Shown here piece after piece: positions 36,545 to 44,774 of a DNA stretch of 64,000 bases (position 1 is the first letter of the stretch; every line of letters begins with the position of its first letter). The notes below the pieces were generated by a model that had not been told where the DNA came from, did no database searches, and was given only the letters and a program-made list of their open reading frames with translations. The DNA is from Paenibacillus farraposensis (GTDB lineage Bacteria; Bacillota; Bacilli; Paenibacillales; Paenibacillaceae), in assembly GCF_020736845.1 (NCBI RefSeq), contig NZ_JAFFQR010000008.1:1-64000 (forward strand), given 5' to 3'. The translations under genes were made by a program, and so were the position numbers.

Positions 36545-38517
36545 GAAGTCACCTCACGAATATGAATTGGATTGGGAATCGGAATAAACGAAGGGGTGTC
36601 CCCTTTGGATTGAAAGCAGCTTATAAAATTGGCTTTGGCAGGCAGGGTGGGATCAGTCAATAGATCCTGGATGTAGGTGGCTAGTCGGGCACAAGCGTGG
36701 ACATCTGGTTGCAAATCTTTTACCGGCTTCCGTTGTACTCGCACTGCATTCTGTGTTTCTATTTGTGTCTGTAATTGCTTCAGTACCTTACGAACGACCC
36801 GCCAATACTCCTCCTCGCTATGCTGCTGATGTACCGCAAGCGCATGAATCAAAGCGCCCAAATGATTAACAAAAAAATAATAACGGGTACGCAGCCATGG
36901 CTCTTGTGCATCGTACAACACGGGACTATCCTCGGAAATCAATGAACCGACCCATCCGGCTGTCTCAGCCTGTTCACGTACAATGCTCACCCCCTCCAAA
37001 TCCCGTACATAACAACATTCCGGCCATCCGTCCTGTAGGGACAGAAGCGAATTTTGCACATGGGCTTCGAAGGCAATGCCTTTCACTGCAAGCAAACGCA
37101 GCATGGGTACCATCGATACGTGAAGGTACCGTTCCAGCCAAGCGGACAGGCTCGGCTGTTCTCTGGCTTCGGCGGGAGAATGATCCCGAATCACTCCAAT
37201 CAGCCGCGGCTCCTGTTCACCCGGCAGCGGTTCGAGCAAAGAAGCCATGACATAGGTCGATTCCGGGTTCACATCCATCGGACGGTAAAGAACGGTCAAC
37301 TGGTCTGACAACTGCTCCAGCTCGTGAACCGCTTTCTTTATCGCCACTGGATCAGACTCAGACTCCTGTCCTGTGTCATATTTTGCATCTGAATTCCCCA
37401 GTCCTTCCGTCTCCTTATCAGGCTTAAAGCATACACGGGTATATCCCGTTTCTGTTAATACCTTCAAGGCGTCAGATTGGACATAGGATGACCATTCGCC
37501 TGCAAGATGATGGATAACCTTGGCAGCATCCAATGTACGCCGAGCCTGTTCTTGCGTATTATCGCGTACAAGATTGGTAATCCGTACATGCAACGGCAGC
37601 TTATAGCCGTTTCCGGTTTCCACATTCCATACTGTTCGTATCGAAGAAGTAGGATAAAAAGCAGGCCCCAGTACCCCCATAGGAATCAGCCTCCGCTCAA
37701 GTATCAAGCTTTGAATATGTGGTTGGTGCAGCACATGCTCAGCCTGCCAGGGATGCATGGGCAAAATACAAAAGTGTTCCAGCTCCTCTCCCCATTGACG
37801 CTGGGCACGGAGCCGCACCGACGGGTCAATGGCATCCCTGCGATGCTGTTCACCAAGCCATTCCTCCTGTACATGATCCTGATGAACCGCAAAATAAAAC
37901 AGCTGAAACACCGCGCTCATCTCGGGACTGTATAACGGAAGTTCATCTTCCATAAACCCTTCCGTACTTTTCGGATAAGGGTGAAAGGGATGCCCCATTA
38001 ACAAAGACTGCTCTGAGTCTACATACATCAAGTGTACTTCTTGGCTTGAGCCTGTGGATGTACTCCCGCTTGCAAGTTTCAGATGCCTGTCCATAAAAAG
38101 CGTCATTTTGTGCAGACTATTGTGAATACGCTGCTTCATGTTTTGCTGCTCCACTTCCCGCTGCTCCGGATTGGCGCGATGACCCAACTCATCCAGCAGC
38201 CTTTGCATGACCTCTTCGATCCCAAGCCATCGGCGGTCTCCTTCTTCCTCCACCTCGTACCAATCGTTCCCATACACATGTTGCCCGGTCACAGAAAAAT
38301 GATCGAGCGTGCCTCCAATTTGTCGCCCAAGCTGGGGCAGAATCACCCTCATTTCCTGTGCTTGCCCATCGATTCTCGGATCAAATCTCGGATCAAATTG
38401 CCGTGTTTCCCGCAAATAGCTGTTAACCAAAGCCCGCAGTGTTGCTTGTTCCGCCCATATTCTGCTTTGGGGCCGTTCTTTAGCAGCAGCGAAAGTCTCC
38501 ATTGATTGTATCAGCAT
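36541..38517 (-). CDS. NIS siderophore synthetase (IucA/IucC family, SbnE-like by position)
   Basis: About 658 aa. Motifs: LMGHPFHPYPKSTEGF, PMHPWQAEHVLHQPH, YKLPLHVRITNLVRDNT and the C-terminal FEAHVQNSLLSLQDG, with VRDLEGVSIV in the FhuF-like domain. I chose ATG 38515-38517 (MLIQSMETF). An upstream TTG at 38544 would overlap the MFS stop codon and lacks a better ribosome binding site. It follows the exporter gene closely and overlaps the next synthetase by 4 bp, so MFS-synthetase-synthetase form one translationally coupled unit. The exact carboxylate and amine partners are unknown. Confidence 0.92.
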   Translation of the reverse strand: MLIQSMETFAAAKERPQSRIWAEQATLRALVNSYLRETRQFDPRFDPRIDGQAQEMRVILPQLGRQIGGTLDHFSVTGQHVYGNDWYEVEEEGDRRWLGIEEVMQRLLDELGHRANPEQREVEQQNMKQRIHNSLHKMTLFMDRHLKLASGSTSTGSSQEVHLMYVDSEQSLLMGHPFHPYPKSTEGFMEDELPLYSPEMSAVFQLFYFAVHQDHVQEEWLGEQHRRDAIDPSVRLRAQRQWGEELEHFCILPMHPWQAEHVLHQPHIQSLILERRLIPMGVLGPAFYPTSSIRTVWNVETGNGYKLPLHVRITNLVRDNTQEQARRTLDAAKVIHHLAGEWSSYVQSDALKVLTETGYTRVCFKPDKETEGLGNSDAKYDTGQESESDPVAIKKAVHELEQLSDQLTVLYRPMDVNPESTYVMASLLEPLPGEQEPRLIGVIRDHSPAEAREQPSLSAWLERYLHVSMVPMLRLLAVKGIAFEAHVQNSLLSLQDGWPECCYVRDLEGVSIVREQAETAGWVGSLISEDSPVLYDAQEPWLRTRYYFFVNHLGALIHALAVHQQHSEEEYWRVVRKVLKQLQTQIETQNAVRVQRKPVKDLQPDVHACARLATYIQDLLTDPTLPAKANFISCFQSKGDTPSFIPIPNPIHIREVTS

Positions 38518-38540
38518 GTATCTTCTTCTCTCCCTTCCGT

Positions 38541-40010
38541 TCAAGCTTTAGGTGCAGACGCAGATGCGTTCACTTCCGAAGGATCACGGGATGTACGGCA
38601 TGCTCTTTTTTCAGGAAGGGATGCGGGCGGCTTGAGGAAAAAGGCCGCAGGAATGGTGAGTAAAATAAGTATGCACATTCCGATAAAGCCTTCCCTGATC
38701 GCTTGCAGCGTCCCCGTTTCTACCGAATAGCCTGCTACCAGAAGCTGAGCCCTGCGAATTTCAAAATAAATCGAAATGACAACCATGCCAAGCGAGGAGG
38801 TTAGTCTGCGCATGACATTATTCATCGCAGAACCTTGGGCTACCAGATCATCCGGAATTGCATTCAGCCCGGCGGCTGTGGCTGGCATATTGGATAGCCC
38901 CAATCCAACTCCCCGCAGCATCATGAGGACAAAAATGACCCAAAGCGGTGAATGGATCTGAAGCATTCCGAGCATTGCCGTAGCCGCACACGTAAGAATA
39001 AGTCCAGCACTGATAATCCCTTTGGGTCCCTTGCGATCCAGCCGCTTGCCTGCTATGGTGACGAACCAGCCTGTACATATGGCAGAAGGCAAAAACACAA
39101 GTCCTGTCATCATGGCGTCGTAGCCGTACACTTGTTGAACCAGCATCGGAACCAGAAAAATGCTGCCAAACATCGCAATCGCCTGGACACTCGCCACGAT
39201 CACACTTAGGCTGTAGGTAAGTATTTTAAAAATATGAACGTTCAGCAGCGGCTGTTTCTTGACCAGCTCCATGCGCACAAACACGACCAGCAAAATCGCT
39301 CCGCCAAGAAACAGCAAAATATGCAGCGGGTCAACGATATCTGCTCCTGTCGTTGTTCTGCCCAGCGCGAGCAGCATGCAGCCTACACCCAGGGTGATCG
39401 TTATAAATCCGCTGCGATCAAAGGTGCGTGACCGATTGCTGGGCGCAGCGGCCAAGTAACGTATTCCCAGCAGGAGCCCCACCAGTCCCGTCGGCACGTT
39501 CATGAGAAAAAGCACCTGCCAGCTGCTAAGCGATAGAACGATTCCCCCGACGGTGGGCCCTATCATGGGGGCGGCCATAATTGCAATTCCCCATATTCCC
39601 GTAACCCTGCCGCGTTCCTCCTTGGGAAAGGCTTCAAAAATCAGCGCCAGTGATAACGGAATCATCAGTCCACCCGCCATCCCTTGCATTCCACGACAAA
39701 TGATTACAGCGATGAGCCCCCACGATATCGAACCGAGCAAGGAGCCTGCCACAAAGAGTGCAAGTCCGCTCAGGTAGACTTTCTTTTTTCCAAAGCGGTC
39801 CGCCAAATACCCGGTTAAAGGCATCGTCATCCCCATCGTGATTAGAAAAATGGTAATGAGCCAGCTCGCCGTGGCCGCGTTCGTATCGAACACCTGAATG
39901 AAAGACGGAATTGCCGGATTCAGCGAACTGTTATTCAGCAAAACCGTAAAGGTGCCGAGCATTACCGTGATAACGACCTTCCACTGATCAGACACAGCGT
40001 GTATTTTCAT
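38541..40010 (-). CDS. MFS exporter, DHA2/EmrB-QacA family (probable siderophore exporter)
   Basis: 489 aa with about 14 membrane segments. The motif A loop reads GYLADRFGKKKVYLSGLALF, motif C is near MAAPMIGPTVGGIVLSLSSW, and the drug:H+ antiporter motif NNSSLNPAIPSF is at the N-terminus. It ends with a basic hydrophilic tail. It sits 12 bp after the aminotransferase gene and just before the first synthetase, the place held by the exporter sbnD in staphyloferrin B clusters, so export of the finished siderophore is inferred. General drug efflux cannot be excluded from sequence. Confidence 0.88.
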   Translation of the reverse strand: MKIHAVSDQWKVVITVMLGTFTVLLNNSSLNPAIPSFIQVFDTNAATASWLITIFLITMGMTMPLTGYLADRFGKKKVYLSGLALFVAGSLLGSISWGLIAVIICRGMQGMAGGLMIPLSLALIFEAFPKEERGRVTGIWGIAIMAAPMIGPTVGGIVLSLSSWQVLFLMNVPTGLVGLLLGIRYLAAAPSNRSRTFDRSGFITITLGVGCMLLALGRTTTGADIVDPLHILLFLGGAILLVVFVRMELVKKQPLLNVHIFKILTYSLSVIVASVQAIAMFGSIFLVPMLVQQVYGYDAMMTGLVFLPSAICTGWFVTIAGKRLDRKGPKGIISAGLILTCAATAMLGMLQIHSPLWVIFVLMMLRGVGLGLSNMPATAAGLNAIPDDLVAQGSAMNNVMRRLTSSLGMVVISIYFEIRRAQLLVAGYSVETGTLQAIREGFIGMCILILLTIPAAFFLKPPASLPEKRACRTSRDPSEVNASASAPKA

Positions 40011-40022
40011 CCTGTAGCCTGC

Positions 40023-41405
40023 TTAGACGTGTTCGTGCTGCAACCCGGCATAAGCTGCATGCACCGCTTCACTGAAAATAAGGAATATGTCGTCGATTTG
40101 ACGCTCCGTTACAATTAGCGGCGGCAAAAAGCGAATCACCGCAGAATGTCTTCCTCCAACCTCCAAAATGAGTCCGCGTTGCAGGCATTCCTGCTGTATT
40201 CGAGCAGCCAGCTTCTTGTGGGCAGGATGATGTCCCAATCGATCCGCCGGCTGCCTGTCGTCCACAATCTCTACTCCGATCATAAGCCCACGGCCACGTA
40301 CATCACCGATGCAGCCTGCTTGCTGCTTCAATACATTCAGACGGCTCATGAATTGTTCGCCTCGGGCTGCAGCATGGTCTGGGATATGATGCTCTCTTAT
40401 ATATTTCAATGTTGCAAGTCCTGCAGCCATGGCCATCTGATTGCCACGAAAGGTACCGATATGCGCACCCGGATTCCATACATCCAGCGCTTCGTTATAA
40501 ATTACAACTGACAGTGGCAGGCTGCCGCCAATCGCTTTGGACAAGACCAGCACATCGGGGATAATATCCGCATGCTCAAAAGCAAACAGCTTCCCTGTGC
40601 GTCCAAGTCCGGTCTGCACCTCGTCAATAATTAACGGGATGCTCCGTTCCTGCGTGATACGGCGTATTTCGCGAATCCACTCGACCGGTGCGGGAATCGA
40701 GCCGCCCTCTCCTTGAACAACCTCCAGAATAAAAGCACATGGCGTAACAATTCCGCTCTCAGGATCGTCCAGCAGGTTCTCAATATAGCGGCTGCTAAGC
40801 ACCTGGGTCTGGTCTCCGCCTACCCCAAACGGGCACCGGTAAGCATAGGGGTAGGGCATAAAATGAACATCCGGGATTAAGCCCTGTACCGGCCCTTTTT
40901 GTCCCAAAGTACCGCTGAGACTCATCGTCGCGTGGGTCGAACCATGATAGCCGCCTTGGAAGGAAAAAATGCTTCGACGGCCTGTAGCTGTCTTGACCAG
41001 CTTGATTGCCGCTTCTACCGCATCGCCCCCGGTCGGACCACAAAATTGGATTTTGGCTTGACGGGCAAATTCAGGTGGCAGGCTGGCGAATAATTCTTCG
41101 ATGAATTGCTCTTTCACTTGTGTGGTCAAATCCAGCGTATGCAGAGGGCGTTTTTGATCCAGCAGCTCTCTGATCGCCTCAATGACCACCGGATGGTTAT
41201 GACCGAGTGCCAAAGTTCCGGCCCCGGCCAGGCAATCTATATAGTGTTTTCCATCCATATCCTTGACATGGATGCCCTCTGCTTCGGCGATGGCAATCGG
41301 GATACGCCGGGGGTACGATCTGGCATTGGATTCACGTGCAGCCTGGCTCTCCAGATAACGGGTGTTTTGCGAGATAGCTGTTGTAGCTGTTGTAGCTTTC
41401 GGCAA
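40023..41405 (-). CDS. dat: Diaminobutyrate-2-oxoglutarate aminotransferase (RhbA/Dat type)
   Basis: 460 aa class III PLP aminotransferase. It makes L-2,4-diaminobutyrate from aspartate-semialdehyde and glutamate. Key blocks: NARSYPRRIPIAIAEAEG and YIDCLAGAGTLALGHNHP (diagnostic for the Dat/RhbA group), FCGPTGGDAVEAAIKL, SFQGGYHGSTHATMSLSG, LIIDEVQTGLGRTGKLFAFE (PLP-binding Asp) and LVLSKAIGGSLPLSVVIY (catalytic Lys). The start is TTG 41403-41405, with AAAGGAG 9 bases upstream. It is the first gene of the operon, behind a Fur box. Its presence instead of the diaminopropionate genes sbnA/sbnB is the main clue to a different amine in the product. Confidence 0.92.
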   Translation of the reverse strand: MPKATTATTAISQNTRYLESQAARESNARSYPRRIPIAIAEAEGIHVKDMDGKHYIDCLAGAGTLALGHNHPVVIEAIRELLDQKRPLHTLDLTTQVKEQFIEELFASLPPEFARQAKIQFCGPTGGDAVEAAIKLVKTATGRRSIFSFQGGYHGSTHATMSLSGTLGQKGPVQGLIPDVHFMPYPYAYRCPFGVGGDQTQVLSSRYIENLLDDPESGIVTPCAFILEVVQGEGGSIPAPVEWIREIRRITQERSIPLIIDEVQTGLGRTGKLFAFEHADIIPDVLVLSKAIGGSLPLSVVIYNEALDVWNPGAHIGTFRGNQMAMAAGLATLKYIREHHIPDHAAARGEQFMSRLNVLKQQAGCIGDVRGRGLMIGVEIVDDRQPADRLGHHPAHKKLAARIQQECLQRGLILEVGGRHSAVIRFLPPLIVTERQIDDIFLIFSEAVHAAYAGLQHEHV

Positions 41406-41426
41406 CTCGAGTCACTCCTTTGATAT

Positions 41427-41441
41427 TGATAATCATTTTCA
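41427..41441. promoter_or_regulatory. Fur box upstream of the siderophore biosynthesis operon
   Basis: TGATAATCATTTTCA matches the 7-1-7 Fur consensus with one mismatch. It lies 22-36 bases upstream of the aminotransferase start, and a TATAAT-like element sits further upstream on the minus strand. Iron-dependent repression of the entire operon is expected. Confidence 0.85.
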
Positions 41442-41544
41442 ATTAATTCACTTTCTTATTATATGAAATAAATATCCTGATTCCATGGACATTTCAGACC
41501 GGAATTTGGACAAAAACTGTTTTAAATTCCCAAAATAGAATAAA

Positions 41545-41589
41545 AAACCACAATAAAAATGGTCATTTCGACGATTTTCATTGTGGTTT
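41545..41589 (-). terminator. Intrinsic terminator of the YolD operon
   Basis: AAACCACAAT (41545-41554) pairs with ATTGTGGTTT (41580-41589), and the inner bases pair further around an ATTTC loop. On the minus strand the stem ends in a run of T (GGTTTTTTATT). It separates the YolD pair from the siderophore operon. Confidence 0.8.
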
Positions 41590-41657
41590 GTGGCATTACT
41601 TCCTGATCATTGCTTCATTTTAAACCCGGGCTGTTACGGCTACAATCCCAGGATTGC

Positions 41658-41707
41658 CTATATATGTTGTCTATATATGCTGTTTATATATGCTGTTTAT
41701 ATATGCG
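41658..41707. repeat. Short tandem repeat of about 13 bases at the YolD stop codon
   Basis: Four imperfect copies of CTATATATGCTGT-like units (TATATATGTTGT, TATATATGCTGTT twice, TATATATGCG) run through the 3' end of the yolD-like gene, whose TAA lies inside the array. Confidence 0.7.
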
Positions 41708-42032
41708 CCTCTATAATTTCCTCCAGCTTAATCCAGCTAAAGTCCTCTTCCCCACGGGATAGCTTCACTTCTCGCCGGCCCGTGTTAATCACGGTTACAA
41801 GCCCACACAGCTCCTCATCATCAAACGGATTAAATACGCGCAGCGTAATAGACCTCCGTTCGTTATAGGAGGTGATAATGGCCTGTTCTATCTGCCACAT
41901 TTCCTGGTCGTCCAGGGTCGGCTTGTCACGTCTGGCCTGCTCCTTCATCAATCTCAGATACGCATCCCGATGCTCGGGCAAGATCATGCGCGAGCTTTCC
42001 CAGATGCCATTTCCTTCAAGCTTTTTCCCCAT
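41697..42032 (-). CDS. YolD-like protein
   Basis: 111 aa, the normal size for the YolD-like family (PF08863). It shows an N-terminal GNGIWESSRMILPEHRDAYL, the family's start, and a C-terminal small domain EELCGLVTVINTGRREVKL with WIKLEEIIEAHI. YolD proteins in Bacillus usually lie beside a Y-family DNA polymerase (UvrX/YqjW) and are linked to SOS mutagenesis. Here it follows a 67 aa partner by 12 bp under two LexA-type boxes, but no polymerase gene is adjacent. Its biochemical role is unknown. Confidence 0.88.
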   Translation of the reverse strand: MGKKLEGNGIWESSRMILPEHRDAYLRLMKEQARRDKPTLDDQEMWQIEQAIITSYNERRSITLRVFNPFDDEELCGLVTVINTGRREVKLSRGEEDFSWIKLEEIIEAHI

Positions 42033-42044
42033 CGTAAAGCCCTC

Positions 42045-42248
42045 CTATGCTGTTTGGGTTACAGGATGCCATGCCAGTACATGATCTAGTCGAAAAACAC
42101 GCGGCTGACCTGTCTGTAAACAAGTAGCCCGTATCAAGCCATTTCGTACCCGATGCATCTCAATACGTCGATGAGACAGCTTACCCTTTCGGTCCATATA
42201 CACGATTTCCACGATCTGTCCCACGTATTTCTCCAGCATGTCCTTCAC
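42045..42248 (-). CDS. Small protein co-encoded with YolD, probable SOS regulon member
   Basis: 67 aa: MKDMLEKYVGQIVEIVYMDR, then basic HRRIEMHRVRNGLIRATCLQ and FRLDHVLAWHP. The pattern of a short beta-rich protein ending in xRLDxILxxxP resembles the WYL-type or YolD-associated small proteins that convey DNA-damage signals, but I cannot assign a family firmly. GAAGGAG-type sequence precedes the start, and two LexA-like boxes lie 9-45 bases upstream. It is the first gene of the two-gene transcript. Confidence 0.75.
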   Translation of the reverse strand: MKDMLEKYVGQIVEIVYMDRKGKLSHRRIEMHRVRNGLIRATCLQTGQPRVFRLDHVLAWHPVTQTA

Positions 42249-42256
42249 TCCTTATC

Positions 42257-42293
42257 AGAACGTACGTTTGTATTATATGCGAACATGCGTTTG
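42257..42293. promoter_or_regulatory. Two LexA (SOS) boxes upstream of the YolD operon
   Basis: AGAACGTACGTTTG (42257-42270) and CGAACATGCGTTTG (42280-42293) both match the Gram-positive LexA/DinR consensus CGAACnnnnGTTYG closely. They lie just upstream of the 67 aa gene. Confidence 0.8.
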
Positions 42294-42303
42294 ATTATCA
42301 ATG

Positions 42304-42345
42304 TAAAAAAAATCCGCTGAGATGTTTGGATACTCTCAGGGGATT
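42304..42345 (-). terminator. Intrinsic terminator of the 169 aa gene
   Basis: On the minus strand AATCCCCTGAGA pairs with TCTCAGCGGATT around an 11-base loop and is followed by a run of eight T. It ends the cheY-like/169 aa transcript. Confidence 0.8.
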
Positions 42346-42414
42346 GGACACTACCGCATTCCTGCAAGACAATTACAGATTGCCTGCAGTGAACGGCCGC
42401 AGCTTGAAGCTTGC

Positions 42415-42924
42415 TTAAAATTCATAGGTGGACAGCTTAATATCTTCTTTATTCAAATCTTTTAGCGGATAGAGAGGCCCATCCCAGTAAGTCAGAATAT
42501 CAATCAGCTCGTTCGTGTCATGCTCTTTTAAAGTGGAAGATAATTCAAGCAACAGATGTGGCAACTGATAAGAGCTTGTGATAAACCGAACCTCTTCTGG
42601 ACTTTCACACTCTTTTGCCCGATAGAACACAAAGTAACCCTCGGTATGATCTCCCATGAGCACAATAGGACGAGCCAGAAACATCACCTCGCCATTGGAA
42701 AAAGGAATGGAATGTGTCGAAGCAGGAATTAAATCCGTCTTCAATCCTTCTATACGCACCGTAAGTTCATTGTTAAGAGCATCCATTCTGTCTCGTTTTT
42801 CACTCGTGAGATGCTCATAATTTACGGGGACAAGCCCACCGCTCCTGATCGTTGTGATCAGTTCATCTATAAACACTTTTTGGGACAGTACCCGATTGCT
42901 CATTCTATTCATCTCCATATTCAT
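42415..42924 (-). CDS. Conserved-looking protein of unknown function, downstream of CheY-like gene
   Basis: 169 aa, soluble, no signal peptide or membrane segment. It contains SNRVLSQKVFIDELITTIRS, a basic-acidic helix LTSEKRDRMDALNNEL, and a beta-rich centre PFSNGEVMFLARPIVLMGDH and GYFVFYRAKECESPEEV. The C-terminus is DILTYWDGPLYPLKDL. I recognise no family. It follows the CheY-like gene by 65 bp on the same strand and precedes a good terminator, so a two-gene transcript is likely. It could be an output partner of that receiver, which is inference. Confidence 0.7.
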   Translation of the reverse strand: MNMEMNRMSNRVLSQKVFIDELITTIRSGGLVPVNYEHLTSEKRDRMDALNNELTVRIEGLKTDLIPASTHSIPFSNGEVMFLARPIVLMGDHTEGYFVFYRAKECESPEEVRFITSSYQLPHLLLELSSTLKEHDTNELIDILTYWDGPLYPLKDLNKEDIKLSTYEF

Positions 42925-42989
42925 AAAAGATAACCATGGAATGCTTATTTCAAGTTATTCAATAATTATGTATTAAAAGCTAGAGTTCA

Positions 42990-43352
42990 TTAGCTGCCAA
43001 GCATTTTTGAGACGGCATTTACGACCCGTTCCATCTCAAATGGCTTAACGATAAAGTCCTTGGCACCTGCTTTAAATGCTTTGATAATCGCTTCTTGCTG
43101 CCCTAGAGCAGAGCACATTAAAATGTTGGCTTGTGAATCAAGCTCTACAATCTTTTTAGTGGCCTCCAATCCATCCATTTTGGGCATATTGATATCCATC
43201 GTGATTAAATCCGGACGAAAGTGTACGTATTTCATAACAGCATCGTGTCCATTCTCTGCCTCAGCAATAACAGAGTGACCTAAATCCTGAAGAATATCTT
43301 TAAGCATAGATCGCATAAATAATGAATCATCCACTACTATAACTGTTGCCAA
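42990..43352 (-). CDS. cheY: CheY-like single-domain response regulator
   Basis: 120 aa receiver with no output domain. Acidic pocket VVDDSLFMRSML, phospho-acceptor Asp in DLITMDINMPKMDG, Ser/Thr switch in LMCSALGQQEAI and conserved Lys in FIVKPFEMERVV, all of Gram-positive CheY type. The start is TTG 43350-43352 (GGAG 8 bases before), giving the usual CheY length. The longer frame adds 18 unlikely residues. No chemotaxis genes are adjacent, so it is probably a stand-alone or second CheY working with a kinase encoded elsewhere. Confidence 0.88.
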   Translation of the reverse strand: MATVIVVDDSLFMRSMLKDILQDLGHSVIAEAENGHDAVMKYVHFRPDLITMDINMPKMDGLEATKKIVELDSQANILMCSALGQQEAIIKAFKAGAKDFIVKPFEMERVVNAVSKMLGS

Positions 43353-43708
43353 AGTAATCGCTCCAATCCGTTGAAAGTTAGTTGTAGGTATAAATGGTAC
43401 ACTCAAGATTCAATATCGGTGAAAAAATGAGCACAATTAATAGAAAAAATCTGTAAAAATAAAAACGCTACCATTGAATTATAAAAGTCATTTGAAACTA
43501 GCTACTACAGCATTAGTTTTTAATGAACAGTTTCACAATGACGTAATTTCATTCCTGCAGAGTGAAGATTACAAAGTACTAGGGATTTACTGGAACCTTG
43601 GCACTATATAAGCTGAATTTAAAAAGTTACCTATTATGCCGCTTCCTCCGAAGACAAATCGTGTAGTAGCATGATGGTAACTTTTAGGCCAAACTTATCT
43701 AGACATAA
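43353..43708. other. AT-rich intergenic region, nothing recognised
   Basis: It presumably contains the promoter of the CheY-like gene on the minus strand. No open frame of note and no repeat was seen before the znuA terminator. Confidence 0.4.
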
Positions 43709-43741
43709 AAACGGACACCGGAGTCGCTCCGATGTCCGTTT
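43709..43741 (-). terminator. Intrinsic terminator of znuCBA
   Basis: AAACGGACA and TGTCCGTTT flank an inner CGGAG/CTCCG stem with loop TCG. On the minus strand it is followed by TTTTTATG. It lies 7 bases after the znuA stop. Confidence 0.9.
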
Positions 43742-43747
43742 ACAGAC

Positions 43748-44737
43748 TTATTCGTTCAAAGCTTTTTTCAAAGCCTCCAGATTGTTTTTCATAACACCAA
43801 GATAGTCCAGATTGTTCTTCATGTCTTCATCCGTCAGTCCTTCGAGCGGATTCAGAACATCGGTTTTTGCGCCGATTTCAGTAGATACGGTCTGAGCAAC
43901 CTTTGGATCTACGAGGGTTTCAAAGAAAATGGTTTTCACATTGTTTTCCTTGGAAAATTTGATGATCCCTGCCAGCTTGTCCGGTGTAGGTTCTTGTTCC
44001 GGTGAAAGTCCGGCAATCGGCACTTGAGTCAGGCCGTATTGCTTGGCCAAATAACCAAAAGCGGCATGCTGCGTAATGAAGTCTTTGCGTTTTGCATCCT
44101 TTAGGCCTGTTTTGAATGCTGTATCCAGCTCTTTCAGCTTGGCGATATAAGCAGCAGCGTTTTTTTCGTAATCCGCCTTGTTGGCAGGATCGGCTTCTAC
44201 AAGCCCCGCTTCAATCGACTCGACTTCCTTTTGGGCTAATACCGGATCAAGCCATACATGGGGATCCATCACATGATCGTGATCATGGCCTTCCTCGGCA
44301 TGCGCTTCTTCGCCTTCTTCAGCAGTCCCTTCCATCAGCTGCAGCCCTTTACTCGCCTCAACGACAACACGCTTGTCGCTCGGCGCGCTGCTCAAAGCCT
44401 GCTCTGCCCAGCCTTCGACGATACCGTTGTAGACAAATACGTCAGCGTCCTTGACCTGTGCCATATCCTTGGCGCTCGGTTCCCAGTCATGCGGCTCGGC
44501 ACCAGCCGGGATTAGGGCAGTTACATTCGCATGGTCTCCGGCAACTTGTCTGGTGAATTCATACATCGGATAAAAAGTGGTCACCACATTCAGCTTGTTA
44601 CCGCTTTGCGTCGTACCCGGTCCGGTTTGGGAATCATTGGTAGGCGCATTATCAGATGGGGTCCCACAGCCGGACAGGATAAGTGCCAGCCCCGCGGACA
44701 ATACGAATGATTTTTTGAACCACGTATTCATGTTCAT
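43748..44737 (-). CDS. znuA: Zinc-binding lipoprotein of ABC importer (ZnuA/AdcA)
   Basis: 329 aa. Lipoprotein signal FVLSAGLALILSGCGTPSDN. Cluster A-I metal-binding fold: TTFYPMYEFTRQVAGDHANV, IPAGAEPHDWEPSAKDM (first zinc His), a His/Glu-rich flexible loop EEGEEAHAEEGHDHDH that marks zinc proteins, DPHVWLDPVLAQKEV (second His), ITQHAAFGYLAKQYGL (third His) and a C-terminal Glu/Asp region. It captures Zn2+ for ZnuB/ZnuC encoded upstream in the same transcript. The His-rich loop argues for zinc rather than manganese. Confidence 0.93.
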   Translation of the reverse strand: MNMNTWFKKSFVLSAGLALILSGCGTPSDNAPTNDSQTGPGTTQSGNKLNVVTTFYPMYEFTRQVAGDHANVTALIPAGAEPHDWEPSAKDMAQVKDADVFVYNGIVEGWAEQALSSAPSDKRVVVEASKGLQLMEGTAEEGEEAHAEEGHDHDHVMDPHVWLDPVLAQKEVESIEAGLVEADPANKADYEKNAAAYIAKLKELDTAFKTGLKDAKRKDFITQHAAFGYLAKQYGLTQVPIAGLSPEQEPTPDKLAGIIKFSKENNVKTIFFETLVDPKVAQTVSTEIGAKTDVLNPLEGLTDEDMKNNLDYLGVMKNNLEALKKALNE

Positions 44738-44774
44738 AGCTCCTTTAACTGTTTATTCGATATCGTTACTATTT

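Noticed and set aside
43440..43700. AT-rich stretch checked for a T-box or riboswitch before the CheY-like gene
   Set aside because: No T-box core, specifier stem or aptamer consensus could be found on either strand.
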